Assembly: GCA_034440575.1 (NCBI GenBank)
Contig: JAOTOL010001460.1
Span: forward strand, 193,501-257,500
Source of the DNA: Imbricaverruca yamaguchii
Lineage: Eukaryota; Arthropoda; Thecostraca; Neoverrucidae
Length of the DNA stretch: 64,000 nt
Direction: 5' to 3'
This document shows, one piece after another, positions 22,991 to 35,490 of this stretch; position 1 is the first letter of the stretch, and each line of letters begins with the position of its first letter. Position numbers and translations under genes: made by a program. Below the pieces are notes generated by a model that did no database searches, was not told where the DNA came from, and worked only from the letters and a program-made list of their open reading frames with translations.

Positions 22991-23921
22991 TGGACTGCCT
23001 GGACTGTGTTGAACAGGACCAGCCGATGGATAACTGGCACTCTCCTGCGGCCCGGGGTGCCGTTCAATGACCAGGCGGCGCGGCGTGGGCACACCATCAG
23101 AATCTCACGCCGGCGTCCAGTCCACGGCAGCTGGGAGTTTGGATTCAAACCACCGTCCGCAAATGCCACTAGCAGCGCGTGTTAATAGTCTGATGCAATT
23201 CGCCACTGGAAGTGGAGCCAAACGCTCCCGAATGTAACCAGCAGCGGTCCAGATCCCGGCCACCGGTCAGGACAGGCCGCATTTGAACCGACTCGTATAG
23301 GCCGAAGCGTCGCCACATATTTTCCGTAGGAAGGTGGAGGGGATCGATAGAAATGGGTTTCGAGTTTATTTTTTTTATATTACGCCATATGCGTATTGCT
23401 AGATTGCACGAAGTGTGGAAGAGGCGTTCTACACCTTCGTGGTGGCGCCGCTCATGCCTACTCTGCGCGTGGTGTTGGGGCTGGCGCACCCACATCCGGA
23501 TCCATTGCCTGGATAATAGTTTCGAGTTCGCTGGGACCACGCCAGTTTTGAGTATGACCCACAGCGAAACATGTCAGCAAAGTTTGCGTTTAAAATCATG
23601 GCCTAGTATGTATATTAAGAGAAAGCTGGTGCTCGTAGGTATGAATAAGTAAGCATATTGCTGGACGGTTGGCATTGCAGCCACCAAAGTTGATGTTGCA
23701 GCTGATATATACTTGACATTCTCAGGCAATGCCACAGAACCTCTCAACTTTCGTAGAGCACGGAAATTTGGCGCAAACATTTGCTGAAGTTGGAGAAGCT
23801 AGCTGTTAAGCTGGCAGGATGGTCACTCTACGAACCTGAGCAGCTCATGCACACCATGTCTTGATCGCTGGACGCCGGTCATGGCTTTCTTGCGCAACTA
23901 ATGACGTCAGTATGAAATAGC
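22991..23921. other. Sequence without recognisable genes
   Basis: Frames of 123 codons (23169-23540 minus) and 99 codons (23353-23652 plus) overlap each other antisense, and neither has a recognised motif. One more TGACGTCA lies at 23902-23909. Confidence 0.4.
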
Positions 23922-24036
23922 GTTGCTGCCCGGCTCCACTTCTACTGTCTACTATAATCGTGGTCGGTGACATAGACATTGCTGCCCGGCTCCACTTCTA
24001 CTGTCTACTTTACTCGTGAGCGGTGACATAGACATT
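23922..24036. repeat. 56-bp tandem duplication
   Basis: Two copies starting TTGCTGCCCGGCTCCACTTC at 23923 and 23979, followed by a third start fragment. They differ at a handful of bases, so this is a relatively recent local duplication. Confidence 0.93.
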
Positions 24037-24718
24037 GCAACTCGACCGCGCGTCTGCCATCTCCTCTACCAAGCTCATGAAGGGTTTTTCTACGTAGCTG
24101 TGCTTTCCCAGTCATATGAGTACACTACGGCATTATGAGAATATTGAGTGAGGATGCTTTTGCATTTAATATTCAGGCGGATCTAACCTTTGGATATTAA
24201 CATCGCTCACTCAAGTGATTCGATGTTAATTTTCGGATGTTTTGTAAGTGCTGGCGACGCTCTCCAAACTCGAGGGAGCGGTGTGTGTGTGTGGGGGGTG
24301 CTTGGCCATCCCAGGGAGTACCCCAATGCGATACTCTGAGGGATGTGTGGGACACTATTCCATACTCAAACCATGCATGAGCCCCCCAATACCACCTGGT
24401 CTACTTGGTCGTAACGGTCGGCAGGCCAACGGCCTGCTCAGCTGGCCTGCAGCCGGTCCTCCCGGAACTGCCCCCACCCCCACCTGGCATCCCCGCCCCA
24501 CCCACCCCCGCACCGGTGGCGGCGTCGAAGCCGTGTCGATTTGCGGCATTATCGGAAAGCAGCAGCTGTCGTGCGGTGTGACCCCGGACGCTGGAGTTTG
24601 CTGGCTTTTCCCGGGCCGACATCGACAGCCAGTCGTTGGCTCATTATTGCCGGGTAACTGATGATGATGCGGTGAAATCGTTCCGGCGGCGGCTGCATAC
24701 GGCGCCCGGCACGCGCTT
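24037..24718. other. Sequence without recognisable genes
   Basis: It includes a short GT/GGGG patch near 24283-24300 and a GC-rich segment at 24410-24560 with antiparallel open frames. No coding assignment is supported. Confidence 0.4.
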
Positions 24719-25052
24719 ATGTGTGATTATCGTCCGCGTGCTCCGGCTGGTGTTCCGGCTGGTGCTGCGACTGGTGCTGCTGTGCTCCCAGTCACGGCTG
24801 TGTGCTCGTGGGAACACGTGAGCAGCGGACCACTGCGCTGGCGATGTCCCGGTGTGTTCCGTGAGTACCGGTCCAATGTGTTTCGTGAGAGTTGGCGTTT
24901 GTTTGCGATGTTCGCGCGTGTTCTGCCGGTATTTTGTTAATATATTCCGTAGGTATTGTAGTGGTGTGTTCTTGTGCTGCTTTGTCGTGGTTCTGTGTGG
25001 TTCGTGAGTGATATGTCAGTGTATTCCACGAGTAGTGTTCCGTTGGCGATAA
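24719..25052. repeat. Degenerate TGTTCCGTGAG repeat
   Basis: Words such as GTGTTCCGTGAGTA, TGTTTCGTGAGA, ATATTCCGTAGGTA, GTGGTTCGTGAGTGA and GTATTCCACGAGTA recur roughly every 30 bp. The array is strongly decayed. Confidence 0.55.
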
Positions 25053-26465
25053 ATGATGCGACTTCGGATCACTTTCAAATAAGAAAAAAAATACGTCGAT
25101 GTCGGTATGGGTGCTTATTCTTGAAAAGCTTGTATAAGTACATGAATGGAAAGTTCAAGTAAAAAAGAAATTGAATGGATCATTTCAGAGATACCTCTGG
25201 TTTTGTAATCACTATCCAGCATACTTGAATATCAATGGTGGAAACAATTTTTAAGTATGCCATTTCCTGATTCTTAGATGTTTTCAGTTTGATAGGTACT
25301 TCGTGTGCAGGAGAAGGAAATGATCGTAGTGGAGAAATATAGATGCCAGGTCAGGTAGGCGGGGAAAATTACCCTCACCTGGGTGATATTATTCACCCGC
25401 ATGTGGAAATTTCGGCTCACCGCTACAGGTAGTGTCGGGGGAGGTATGCTGTATTCCCCGCCTGTGATCGAATTAAAAATGATGTCTAACGCACACTGTA
25501 TAAGACATGCATTGTGACCACGCCCTCCCGATAGTAAATTATTCACTGCTGGCTCTGACGCCTGTACTAACGTTTTTTTTTGCTTCGGCGATTGACACCA
25601 TGATATACACTATACACTAGTAAACCATGAGATGTGTAGCAACACCTTGCGCAGTTGTATTTACCTTGCATGGTATGTACCAAGGTCAGCGAATGTGACA
25701 GCTGTACGACATCACGAGCTACTTTGCAGCTTTCAATCGGCCAGATCCAGAAAACCAAGCGTCCTGTGATGGTGTTATCACATCATTATTCATCCTTTCT
25801 TCCATTTTCATTTTCAAATGCGTAGACATGGTGTAGCTTGTCGGTTCTGGTGGCATTCTCTCCACGTCGCCCTTCGTATGCATGACATGGCTCCACGTAC
25901 ATGTTGGAGCTGTATCAGAACTTGATATAGGGGCACTGGTGGACCCAGCCACCCTGTCAGAAGCCTGCGGACACCCGTGCTGTGTCCGCAGAACGCTCCG
26001 CCGCACAGTACCCAGTCGGCTGGGAAATAGCCTTAGGCGACTGTATAAAATAATCTTTTTTTCCGAAGGGTTCACCAAAAAAGCGACGGATTTTCATTAC
26101 TGCAGGTGTACGAAAATAATTAAACAACCTTCTTTATAAAAAGTGCTTAGATCGATAAAAATACGCCCTTGTTCAGTTGGCGGAGGAGAATGCCTCGAAG
26201 GATTCTAGATGAACTAGCGCATATGATGCTCCTGCATGATGTTTGGAAAGAAGTTGTCTATCCTTTTCCTCATTTGTTTCCTGCCACTAGACCGCGGCTC
26301 AGCGTTGCACATGCAACCACTTCATGCACTTACATCACGTGTCTGCATCGCATCCGTGTACCTTCTGCGGGCCATCCCGTGGCAGTCTCGTGCCCTCAGT
26401 GTGTCCACAAGGCGCCAATGGCCACACGCGCGCCGACCGACTTCAGCGGCTGCCGGCGGCTGAAC
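25053..26465. other. Sequence without recognisable genes
   Basis: AT-leaning sequence. The minus-strand frame at 25719-26078 (119 codons) has protein-like composition but no recognised domain and no clear paired splice sites. I do not call it a gene. Confidence 0.4.
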
Positions 26466-27888
26466 GCTTGCCGGCCGGGAGACTGGGCCTCGTGGCTGCA
26501 GCGGGCCGGCCGGGAGACTGGGCCTCGCGGCTGCAGCGGGCCGGCCGGGAGACTGGGCCTCGCGGCTGCAGCGGGCCGGCCGGGAGACTGGGCCTCGCGA
26601 CTGCAGGAGCCGGCCGGGAGACTGGACCTCTTGGCTGCAGCGGGCCGGCCGGGAGACTGGACCTCTTGGCTGCAGCGGGCCGGCCGGGAGACTGGGCCTC
26701 GCGGTTGCAGCGGGCCGGCCGGGAGACTGGGCCTCGCGGCTGCAGTGAGCCGGCCGGGAGACTGGACCTCTTGGCTGCAGCGGGCCGGCCGGGAGACTGG
26801 GCCTCGCGGCTGCAGTGAGCTGGCCGGGAGACTGGACCTCTTGGCTGCAGCGGGCCGGCCGGGAGACTGGCCTCTTGGCTGCAGCGGGCCGGCCGGGAGA
26901 CTGGGCCTCGCGGCTGCAGCGGGCCGGCCGGGAGACTGGGCCTCGCGCTGCAGTGAGGCGGTCGGGAGACTGGGCCTCGCGGCTGTAGCGGGCCGGGTGG
27001 GAGACTGGGCCTCACGGCTGAGGGGGCCGGCCGGGAGACTGGGCCTCGCGGCTGCAGCGGGCCGGCCGGGAGACTGGGCCTCGCGGCTGCAGCGGGCCGG
27101 CCGGGAGACTGGGCCTCGCGGCTGCAGCGGGCCGGCCGGGAGACTGGGCCTCGCGGCTGCAGCGGGCCGGCCGGGAGACTGGGCCTCGCGGCTGCAGCGG
27201 GCCGGTCGGGAGACTGGGCCTCGCGGCTGTAGCGGGCCGGCCGGGAGACTGGGCCTCGCGGCTGCAGCGGGCCGGCCGGGAGACTGGGCCTCGCGGCTAC
27301 AGCGGGCCGGCCGGGAGACTGGACCTCGCGGCTGCAGCGGGCCGGCCGGGAGACTGGACCTCGCGGCTGCAGCGGGCCGGCCGGGAGACTGGGCCTCGCG
27401 GCTGCAGCGGGCCGGCCGGGAGACTGGGCCTCGCGGCTGCAGCGGGCCGGCCGGGAGACTGGGCCTCGCGGCTGCAGCGGGCCGGCCGGGAGACTGGACC
27501 TCGCGGCTGCAGCGGGCCGGCCGGGAGACTGGGCCTCGCCGCTGCAGTGAGGCGGTCGGGAGACTGGGCCTCGCGGCTGCAGCGGGCCGGCCGGGAGACT
27601 GGACCTCGCGGCTGCAGCGGGCCGGCCGGGAGACTGGACCTCGCGGCTGCAGCGGGCCGGCCGGGAGACTGGACCTCGCGGCTGCAGCGGGCCGGCCGGA
27701 GACTGGCCTGCTGCAGTGAGGCGGTCGGGAGACTGGGCCTCGCGGCTGTAGCGGGCCGGGTGGAGACTGGGCCTACGGCTGCAGCGGGCCGGTCGGGAGA
27801 CTGGGCCTCGCGGCTGCAGCGGGCCGGCCGGGAGACTGGACCTCGCGGCTGCAGCGGGCCGGCCGGGAGACTGGACCTCGCGGCCGAA
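26466..27888. repeat. 35-bp GGCCGGCC minisatellite, about 40 units
   Basis: The unit is GCAGCGGGCCGGCCGGGAGA followed by CTGGGCCTCGCGGCT. Each copy carries the 8-bp palindrome GGCCGGCC and a CTGCAG. Variants include GGACCTC for GGGCCTC, CTCTTGG for CTCGCGG, and GTGAGGCGGTCGGG units at 26953, 27547 and 27717. The longest frames are 516 codons plus (26169-27719) and 565 codons minus (26443-28140). They reflect the stop-free GC-rich unit, not a demonstrated protein. Confidence 0.98.
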
Positions 27889-28269
27889 CTGGACGGGCGG
27901 CTGCACGGAGGAAGTGCCGACGTATCGGCGAATGATCGCTCTGGCAGGTGGCGGCCGTGATTCGGCCACGACCGTCCGGCGGCTTTGTGCCGGCCGGCCT
28001 GAAAGGGTGCGTCTCAAAGGGCAGCGTCTCAAAGGGCAGCGGGCTCGAGTCCAAGGGCAGCGGTCAGGCGGCGAGTACCCCCCGCGGTGGCGGCCAATCG
28101 GACGGCCGGTGCACCTGCGCCGCACGCGCGAGCCGCACACTCCCTGTAGCGGTGGAGCACCTTACTGGTGTGTCGTTTGGTGCTGCTCGCCGGCCTCCGG
28201 AGCCCCGTTTGTGGTGTCAGAGGTCGTCACCGTCTGATGTTCCCCGAGCGGAAGTGGTTCAGTTCCTGT
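27889..28269. other. GC-rich flank of the 35-bp array
   Basis: CpG-rich sequence with an AAAGGGCAGCG(T/G) triplication at about 28000-28050. No gene is supported. Confidence 0.4.
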
Positions 28270-28572
28270 TGCCAGGTGGGCAAGATAAACCCGACTGTGG
28301 AGATGAGGAGGCTGCAGCCCTGCTGGGGAGGTCAGGCAGTTCTAGTCAGGATGGGGAGATGAGAAGTCCTCATGTCCCCAGCACGGCTGAGGACATGCGG
28401 AAATCTAGCCCGGGTGGAGAGATGAGGAAGTGACAGCCCGGCTGGGTGAGATGACGAAGGTATAGCTCGACTGGGGACATGACGAAATCTAGCTTGGTTG
28501 GGAAAACGAGGTAGCTATTGTCGGGCTGGGAAGATGTGGAAAGCGTGGCCCGGCTGGGGATCATAAAAAGTT
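28270..28572. repeat. Degenerate ~30-bp array (GGCTGGGGAGATGA)
   Basis: About ten units built on CGGCTGGGGAGATGAGGAA followed by a TCTAGCCC-like segment. Length and sequence vary strongly between units. The frames across it are repeat-derived. Confidence 0.8.
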
Positions 28573-30020
28573 ATAGTCAGCTGATAGTAGAATACTGTCG
28601 TGAATACGTGAATACACACAACCCATCCTTCCCACTTGCTCTGTCTCGGGATCGGAAGCAGATGGAAGCAGTTCGTAGACGTTCCGTTTGAGCTAAAGCC
28701 GTACCCGTGCTGCATGCCTAGTCATGGACGGGCATGCCCAGTAGCTCATGGACGTCGATGCTCTGACTTGCACTTTACATCACCATTTGTGCAAACCGTG
28801 ACATCTGGAACACAGTGTAGTTTCAATGTGAGTATCACGTACTTGTGTTGTGCTAATCTCAACACAGTTTTTCTGAATGCAGTTTAGAATCAGACGAACA
28901 GCGCGAAGCAGACCGAGCTGTAATGCCACGATACGAACAGCAATTGTGGCGCAAAGCAGAACTGCGACACGAACCAGAACGTGATCTCAGCGCATATTGT
29001 CATGGAGCGTGACACAAGGACTACGATTGTGCCATGCCGGTCATGTCCGTGAGAGATCATCGTGTTCGATGCCGTTGTGTTATATGTTCAGTCATACCTC
29101 CGTGATCGGTGCCGTTGGTGGACCGGTGGCGCGGCTGCGCTCGTCCTTTGCAGTCGTGCAGTCGTATTGTGTGGCTGACGAGCGGGGATTAATCTGCTCG
29201 AACCCGATAAATATTGCGCCATGGTCGAATGCAGACAGGTGGTGGGAGCGCGGGTCCGGTCAGCACAACCCGCTGCGTTCTGGTCCAGGCCAGGCAGGTG
29301 CAAGGTCGTGTGATGTCCGCCGCTCAGGGTCAGGAAGTGGCGGGTGGTTTAATAGACTGACACCGGGTGGTGGATCTTGGCCCGACAGCCTGAGGCGGCG
29401 TTTTTTGTGTGCACGTGACGTGGCTGGTTGAAGAGCCCCGATGGCTCGGTGTGTCACTGATCAGCACCAAGCGGCCTGCTGTTGGTCTCACTATGGGCGA
29501 ATGTCGGCCTTTCCGAGAAAACCATCCCTCTTGTCGATGCCAAACCACATCCGATTCTTAGAGTTGGAAGAATCATGCTGTAGTGGCAACGTTGCCATTG
29601 ATAACACAGAAGCTGGCAGAGGCGCTGAGGCAGTGAAGTCACCTCATTGGTGACGCCAGTGATGCTGATGTTGTTTTGCAGCGGTACGAACTGAGGACAC
29701 GATGGCCGACGTTTGGGTTTCTGAAATGCCCTGGCGTGCCAATAGACCATGCGCCCAGGACACGAACCATATGCATACGGGAGTCGAGGAGAGTTCTAGC
29801 CCTGAACCACTTCCAAACCAGTTCAATGGTTTGTAGATAAATGGACAAGGAGAGTCGGTAAAATCGAATTCGCCGCCGACCGCTGCTTTCGGTTTATAAT
29901 CCTGTATCCACTCCGCTCTCTGTCACACAACCTCTGTCGACTCTGTTGCGCTGCACAACAGCTCCGCCCCATCTTACCGCTCTGTTATCTGGAGCTAGAT
30001 AAGAGAAGAAGACGCCTTAT
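28573..30020. other. Sequence without recognisable genes
   Basis: Between 28880 and 29000 there are recurring ACGAACAG/GCGAAGCAGA words at about 30-bp spacing that may be another decayed array. Frames up to 144 codons overlap on both strands without recognised motifs. Confidence 0.4.
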
Positions 30021-30372
30021 ATCTCTCCCTTTCTTTGACTTCTTCGTGCTCTTCTCTTCTTCTCTATCTTTCATTATCTCTCCCTCTGCCTATTTTCTCT
30101 CATTCTCCACTGCTCCCCCTCCGCGAGTCCTCTGTCTTCACTCTCTCTCTTCGGCGCCCCGTACTACTCGCTGCCCATTGCGTGCCGTCACCCCACCACC
30201 ACCATCTCGCTTGTGCTCTCTCTCCCTCCATCACTCTCTCCCTTTCTCGCTCTCTTTTCTTGCTCTCTCCCTCTCTCTCTTCTCTCTCTCTCTCGTCCTC
30301 TCTTTTCTCTCTCTCTCTCGCTCTCTCTCTCCTCTATCTCTCTCTCGCTCTCTCTACATCTTTCTCCCTCCG
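30021..30372. repeat. Pyrimidine tract, (CT)n-rich
   Basis: About 350 bp almost entirely C and T on the plus strand, with CTCTCTC runs concentrated at 30230-30360. Such homopurine-homopyrimidine stretches can form triplex DNA. Frames across it read Ser/Leu repeats and are artefacts. Confidence 0.92.
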
Positions 30373-30668
30373 CCCGTGTTGGCCCCGGGCCGCCCGTGAC
30401 CCGAGTCGGTGTCGGTGACCGCCGCGTCATGCGGCCGTTGGAAAGCGACCGTAACGCATCGACAGGCGGGTCCGCTTTCCCGTCGGGTCGTGGTGCTGCC
30501 TTTTTTGGCGGCGGCCGGCGGCGACCGGGCGGTTTTCACTCATTGTCAAGAGCACGGAGTCGGCATCGTGGCCGGCGGTCGGGCGGCGCCGCTTTCGCGG
30601 CCCGCCGTCGCGCGGCCGCCCTTCACTATTGCCCGACCGCGTCACGGTCTCCGGCGTCGCTTGGGCGC
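30373..30668. other. CpG island
   Basis: Abrupt change from the pyrimidine tract to very CpG-rich DNA. Overlapping frames are present on both strands with no recognised domain. Position next to a polypyrimidine tract could fit a promoter region, but nothing else supports that. Confidence 0.4.
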
Positions 30669-30925
30669 GCGCTGACGTCATGGCCTCTGGCGTCGCAGAG
30701 GACGTTGGTGTTGCGGTCTCCGGAATCGCAGCTTCTCTGACGGCACAGTTTCCTGTGTCGCAGAGGCTGCTGACGCTGCGGTGTCCAGCATCGCAGATTC
30801 TCTGACGTCACAGTGTCCTGTGCCGCAGAGACCGTTAACGTTACGATCTCCGGCTCCACAGAAGCGCACTGCCGTCACAGTCTCCAGCGTTACAGAGATT
30901 CTCTGACGTCACAGTATCTGGCGTC
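30669..30925. repeat. Degenerate ~30-bp array with TGACGTCA
   Basis: Units run (T/C)TCTGACG(T/G)CACAGT then a TCC(G/T)G(T/C)GTCGCAGAG-like segment. Perfect TGACGTCA words occur at 30673-30680, 30803-30810 and 30904-30911, with one-base variants between them. The array is diverged but its period is plain. Confidence 0.8.
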
Positions 30926-32249
30926 TTAGATTTGTATACTTTCATGATCACCGGGAAACCAGAATTTGATGGTATCATGATTGCCGGCGTTTCCGAATGC
31001 TCTAAACACATTGTCTATGACGTCTTAGAGGTGCGCAATACATCAGAGTAGCACTCATATTTTATTTGGTATCTAGTAACAATGTCAGTCACAGACGCAC
31101 ACAAACACAAGGAAACGAAAAACCGCAGATATTGCTCTTGTCTTTATTATTATGGATGACAATTGTAAAATGGTAGTTATTGGTTGTTAAACAATAGCTC
31201 AGCAACTCCTAGGTCCCCAAGCGAGCCATATATGAAGGAGAAGATGTCAACAACTGCCCAGACATTGTATAATGCCAAATTTTCTTAGTTTCCATGTTCA
31301 TTCCTTGAAGATATAACATAGATATAACATGGAGAAGAAATCCTGATCGAATAACTGTGGTTGATGCAAGTATTATTGGCATTGTAAGCAGTGTCGTTTT
31401 TGTCCAATTGACTAAAAGGTAAAATCACATGCAGTATTAATAATATTTTTTCCATGTGAAAGCTATGGCACATCCAAAACTGCTTCTGGCTACCCAGTTT
31501 TAAGCGTTCTTGGACCAGTTCAATAAGTTATGAGCATGCACGTACATCCTACCTTGGTAAATCCTATTTTACATCCTATGTTAACATTCTACCTCGGTGA
31601 AAGGATGGGATGTTGGGAGCGGGAACTTCTTCACTTTAGGGAGTACTTCACCAATTCCGACCAAATTCTTCATTGTCGTGCGCATTTAGTAATTATCGCC
31701 CCCCCCCCCCATCAGTCATAGCGACTTCAGTTTTGCGCTGTGCACCTGCCAAGTGAGGTACAGCAAGCCTAGTTGCCGATCAACACTCGCGCTCAACACG
31801 TAAGGGGCTGCACGGATGACGGGATTTTTCATAGCTGCGCTGATGCTGAGATCCGCCGATGATAATTCCTGTGAGGACGTTTTGTGGCTGCTGTTGTAAC
31901 CTTTTCCAGGCTATTTGTGGATCTTCTGTGTGTCCTGATGGCCACGGGTGCGATCCCGATCAAGTGTTTTCCTCCAACTGAAACTGCAGCGCGAACACGT
32001 CAGGTGTCGTGCCGACAATCAGCGGGTACATTCTGCCAGCACGTTGCGTCGACCGGTTTTGCCATCCATCCATGCACACGTGCAAGGCGCTCAGCTCAGG
32101 AAAGACACGACGGAACACATACAGGTGAAAGAAGGGACAAACGACATCCTAAACTTTGGCGATTCATTTGAATTAGTCTTGCGCCACAATGTGGGTGTGC
32201 TTCATCCGCTTTGTCGGGAAGCTGCCGGCTGTGTCTTCTGTCCCCGACT
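30926..32249. other. Unique-looking sequence with one possible exon-like interval
   Basis: AT-rich up to about 31880. At 31912 a good acceptor context (AACCTTTTCCAG) is followed by open sequence to a donor-like ACATACAG|GTGAAA at 32124. I cannot decide on the frame and recognise no family, so it is noted here and not called. Confidence 0.35.
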
Positions 32250-32720
32250 AGCTGGAACAGTGCTGTGGCAACAGCACACTTTCACATGGCATCGTCGGAC
32301 AGGCGGTGGGCCGGTGCGCGTGGCACGGGTCGCCACGGCGCGCCCGCAGGTCGGCGGCGGCGACCCGTCGTGGCGCCAACCGGCGGCGCGCGTGCCGGCC
32401 GCCGGCTCCAGCAGAACCTGTTCGGCGCCGACCTTCTGGGACGGCTCGGCGGCGGCCGTGAATCGGCGCGGCGACGGCGGCGCAGCGGCCGCCGCCGGCC
32501 CGAGGCCATGGCCGGCCGGCCGCCTGTTGTGCAGTTGCGACAGGTGACCCACCCGGCCGGTCGTTGGCCCCGCGACGCTGCAATTCTGCAACTAGCCCTG
32601 ACCCGGTTGGGCCGGGATGGCGGAGCGGCGATCCGCGGTGTTGCGCGGTCCGTGGCCTTGGCGGCCGGCCCGCCGCCCGCCGCCAGCGCGCCATCAGCCC
32701 CTCAGGCCGGTCATCTCGGC
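32250..32720. other. CpG island
   Basis: GC- and CpG-dense, with GGCCGGCCGGCC at about 32511. Frames of 129-199 codons overlap in several frames on both strands, as expected from composition. Confidence 0.45.
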
Positions 32721-34384
32721 CGACACACGCTGCTCCAGTAGTGGAGGAGGGCGCGTGACCACCTGAACCTCAGACGGGGAGGTGACGCACTTCTGACGCA
32801 TCCCCCTAGGCTTCCCGCGGCATTTCCGAGCAAGGGTTATGAGTAGGCGGACTTGCACAGATTGAGGAGCAGCGTTGGCCCAGGAATGAGCAGCTGGGCT
32901 TGGGTAGTTCTAGATGCAATGGAAAGCCAGATGTGGGATAAATTAATCATTGGTTGTGGTCTGCACTCCAAAGTGTAATATGAAGACACTGTCTTGGGTC
33001 ACTTTCCCGACACTTGCCTATCAAGCGTTTGTTCTTCTCGCAAGGTCTTCCTCTTAGATACATTATAAGTAATACCCGAAATGATGAAATGTATGGAGCA
33101 CGTATGGATTTTAACTATGGAAATCATGAACAAGAAATGAATGTAATGTGAATAAAAATTAACAATCGAAACTTAGACTTGGTGTTCAAGAAATTGTTTT
33201 TTCTTCATGTTAACATCAAATATTTGTGGCTGATTAACGTTTGCTTTCCAGGCAATGATTTAACAATATGCATCGTAAATGATACGATTAGGATGTAGCC
33301 GTGACGGCAAAAGTGCAGGACAGTTATAATTCCCATACTGCCATGCTTCAATGTGATCCAAGCGCATTTCCAACACTTCGACACCTCTCCAAGTGCGACT
33401 CATTGAAAATAAATGCGAGTGGCTGCACCAGTTAACAGGAAAATACATTGGCCAGCTTTGACTATTTCATCTGTACGGGCAGCTTCGCCCGCTTTGATAC
33501 CACCGAGTCCAAGAAATAAGTAATGCTCCGGCACACGAGGAGCTTGTGGACATGGCAAGTACGATGACAGAACATTTATATCTTAGGACCGCAAGTGACA
33601 GCACACCCGGAAAAGCGATCATTGACTTGGTCGATGTGGTCAGCGTTTGCCAGGCTACACAGACTGACTCTACTATCACCCAGTAATTCACACATATTTT
33701 ATACTCCGGGCGCTATTTGGCACTCCTTGACTGGGATGCTACGTTTCTCTTGCGGGCACGTGCAATCAAGCACTATTACGAGCTTCAGCGACTCGCGCTT
33801 TCAAATGCGGGCGCGGTTCGATGGCGATTTGCAGCGTGCATTCTCTCCGGATTGGCACGCACGCAGCCGGTCGACTGCAACCCGTCTCACGGCGAAGTTC
33901 ATCCATGATTTATCGGTAGAACGGCGTTCGATGGTCTCTTCCGGGAAGCGTGTGTCGAGTTGTTCGCGCAGAACTGCAGCCAGAGCTGTCACACGCTCGC
34001 CTGACACCCCGTAGCGTTGTGGTGGTTACCCACTGACCAATCCTACGCATGTCTAGTCCGTCAAAGGCCGTTGGCGAGTGACAATGGGCGGTGGCGGCAA
34101 GTGCACGCATGTCGCGGGCCCCCATGACACCACAGCATACTTGCTGTCGCCTAAGGGAGTCGCCATTCAAGGGTCCGATAGTACTTCCCAAGATCAGTGA
34201 AGATCATGTCAAGAATGCTGCCTTCGTGTGACAGTGCTCGGACAATCTGTCGGACACAGAATTGTGATTGGAGTCGCGATATGGGACAACCTTGGCTGAG
34301 GTCGCCAGTGGTGACGAGGTCGGCATGTGGGTAACCAGTGTATGGCTCGCCAACGTGGCAACCCGGCAGCGCAGCGGTGAATCA
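32721..34384. other. Sequence without recognisable genes
   Basis: Mainly AT-leaning, with moderate GC at 33780-34020. A 139-codon frame (33595-34014 plus) and opposing frames carry no recognised motif. Confidence 0.4.
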
Positions 34385-34622
34385 CGGAAGGGAGACACCG
34401 GCGGGCAGTACACCGTATATATAATGACACCCGCTGTAGTCTTCCACGGAGGGGAGATACCGGCGGGCAGTACACCGCATATATAATGACACCCGCTGTA
34501 GTCTTCCACGGAGGGGAGACACCGGCGGGCAGTACACCGCATATATAGTGGCACCAGCTACAGTCTGACGTAGAGGGGAGGTACCGGCGGGCAATACACC
34601 ACACATTTAACGACACCATCGA
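34385..34622. repeat. 62-bp tandem array, about four units
   Basis: Unit starts GGAGACACCGGCGGGCAGTA at 34391, 34453, 34515 and 34577, exactly 62 bp apart. Each unit includes a (G/C)CATATATAATG segment that would read as a TATA-like element. Confidence 0.97.
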
Positions 34623-35356
34623 CAGAAAGAAGGAATCGGTGCGGTCTAAAAAAGCATTCCCAAATTACATGAAGTGAATCGGTTTATGCTATTCTTCACA
34701 AACAATCCGACGCCTCCACGCGATCCACCAGTGCTCTATTTGATGATAGCGGAGTAGCCTGTTAGGCTCATTTCTCGTGCAGAACTTTGCCACATTTCAG
34801 AAATGGCTGCCACGCACACATTGTTGTGGGACCCTGGTGCCAGTGAATTTCGCGGTGGCCATGCCAAACCTTGCCGGCTTGTCCCACCTATGCAGAATAC
34901 ACCCGAAGCTTGTGTAGTCAGTTTGTAGCCCATTGCGCATTGAAGCCGTTCTCAAATCCGCGCAAGTCAGCCGTTGGTGTTTATCGTACTCGGTGCGGTC
35001 TAGAATGAATACCAGACTTTCGTACGTCTCCCTTAGGATGACCGAATGAGCAATCAGAATAGATGACGTGCTGTTCCCATTGTGGAGTAGAACAGCTTTA
35101 ATGCCGTAGAGAGGGAGAAGCGTTAAATTACAATGAATATGCGACTGCACCCCAACTGCCTCGCTCCCGGTATTAGCGAAACTGGTCTTCCAGCCGCCAG
35201 AGCCACACCTTGCCGAGTCTGGGATAAGCGCCACTTGAAGGGAAGCTGGTGCCCCTCACGAAGTGTGCCTTCTTTCGTTGAAATCCATGCATCCACCCTT
35301 GATTTATATACACTCGGCGGATTACCCACATAAATGGGCAATCTTTTGGTGACGTA

Positions 35357-35358
<2 letters not shown>
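34623..35358. other. Sequence without recognisable genes
   Basis: A 145-codon minus-strand frame (34797-35234) has no recognised motif. No array is seen. Confidence 0.4.
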
Positions 35359-35403
<45 letters not shown>

Positions 35404-35410
35404 GTGTGTG

Positions 35411-35475
<65 letters not shown>

Positions 35476-35490
35476 ATGTATGTATATATG
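35359..35490. repeat. (TA)n(TG)n compound microsatellite
   Basis: TA run of about 40 bp, short TGTG and TATA blocks, then about 50 bp of uninterrupted TG and a TATG tail. Confidence 0.97.

Noticed and set aside
25719..26078. Minus-strand 119-codon frame, Met/Ser/Thr-rich
   Set aside because: Protein-like composition only. No family, no paired splice sites, and the start codon lies in a poor context.
26169..28140. 516-codon plus and 565-codon minus frames across the 35-bp array
   Set aside because: Both strands are open over the same GC-rich tandem repeat, which is what composition predicts. No signal peptide, domain or splice support was seen.
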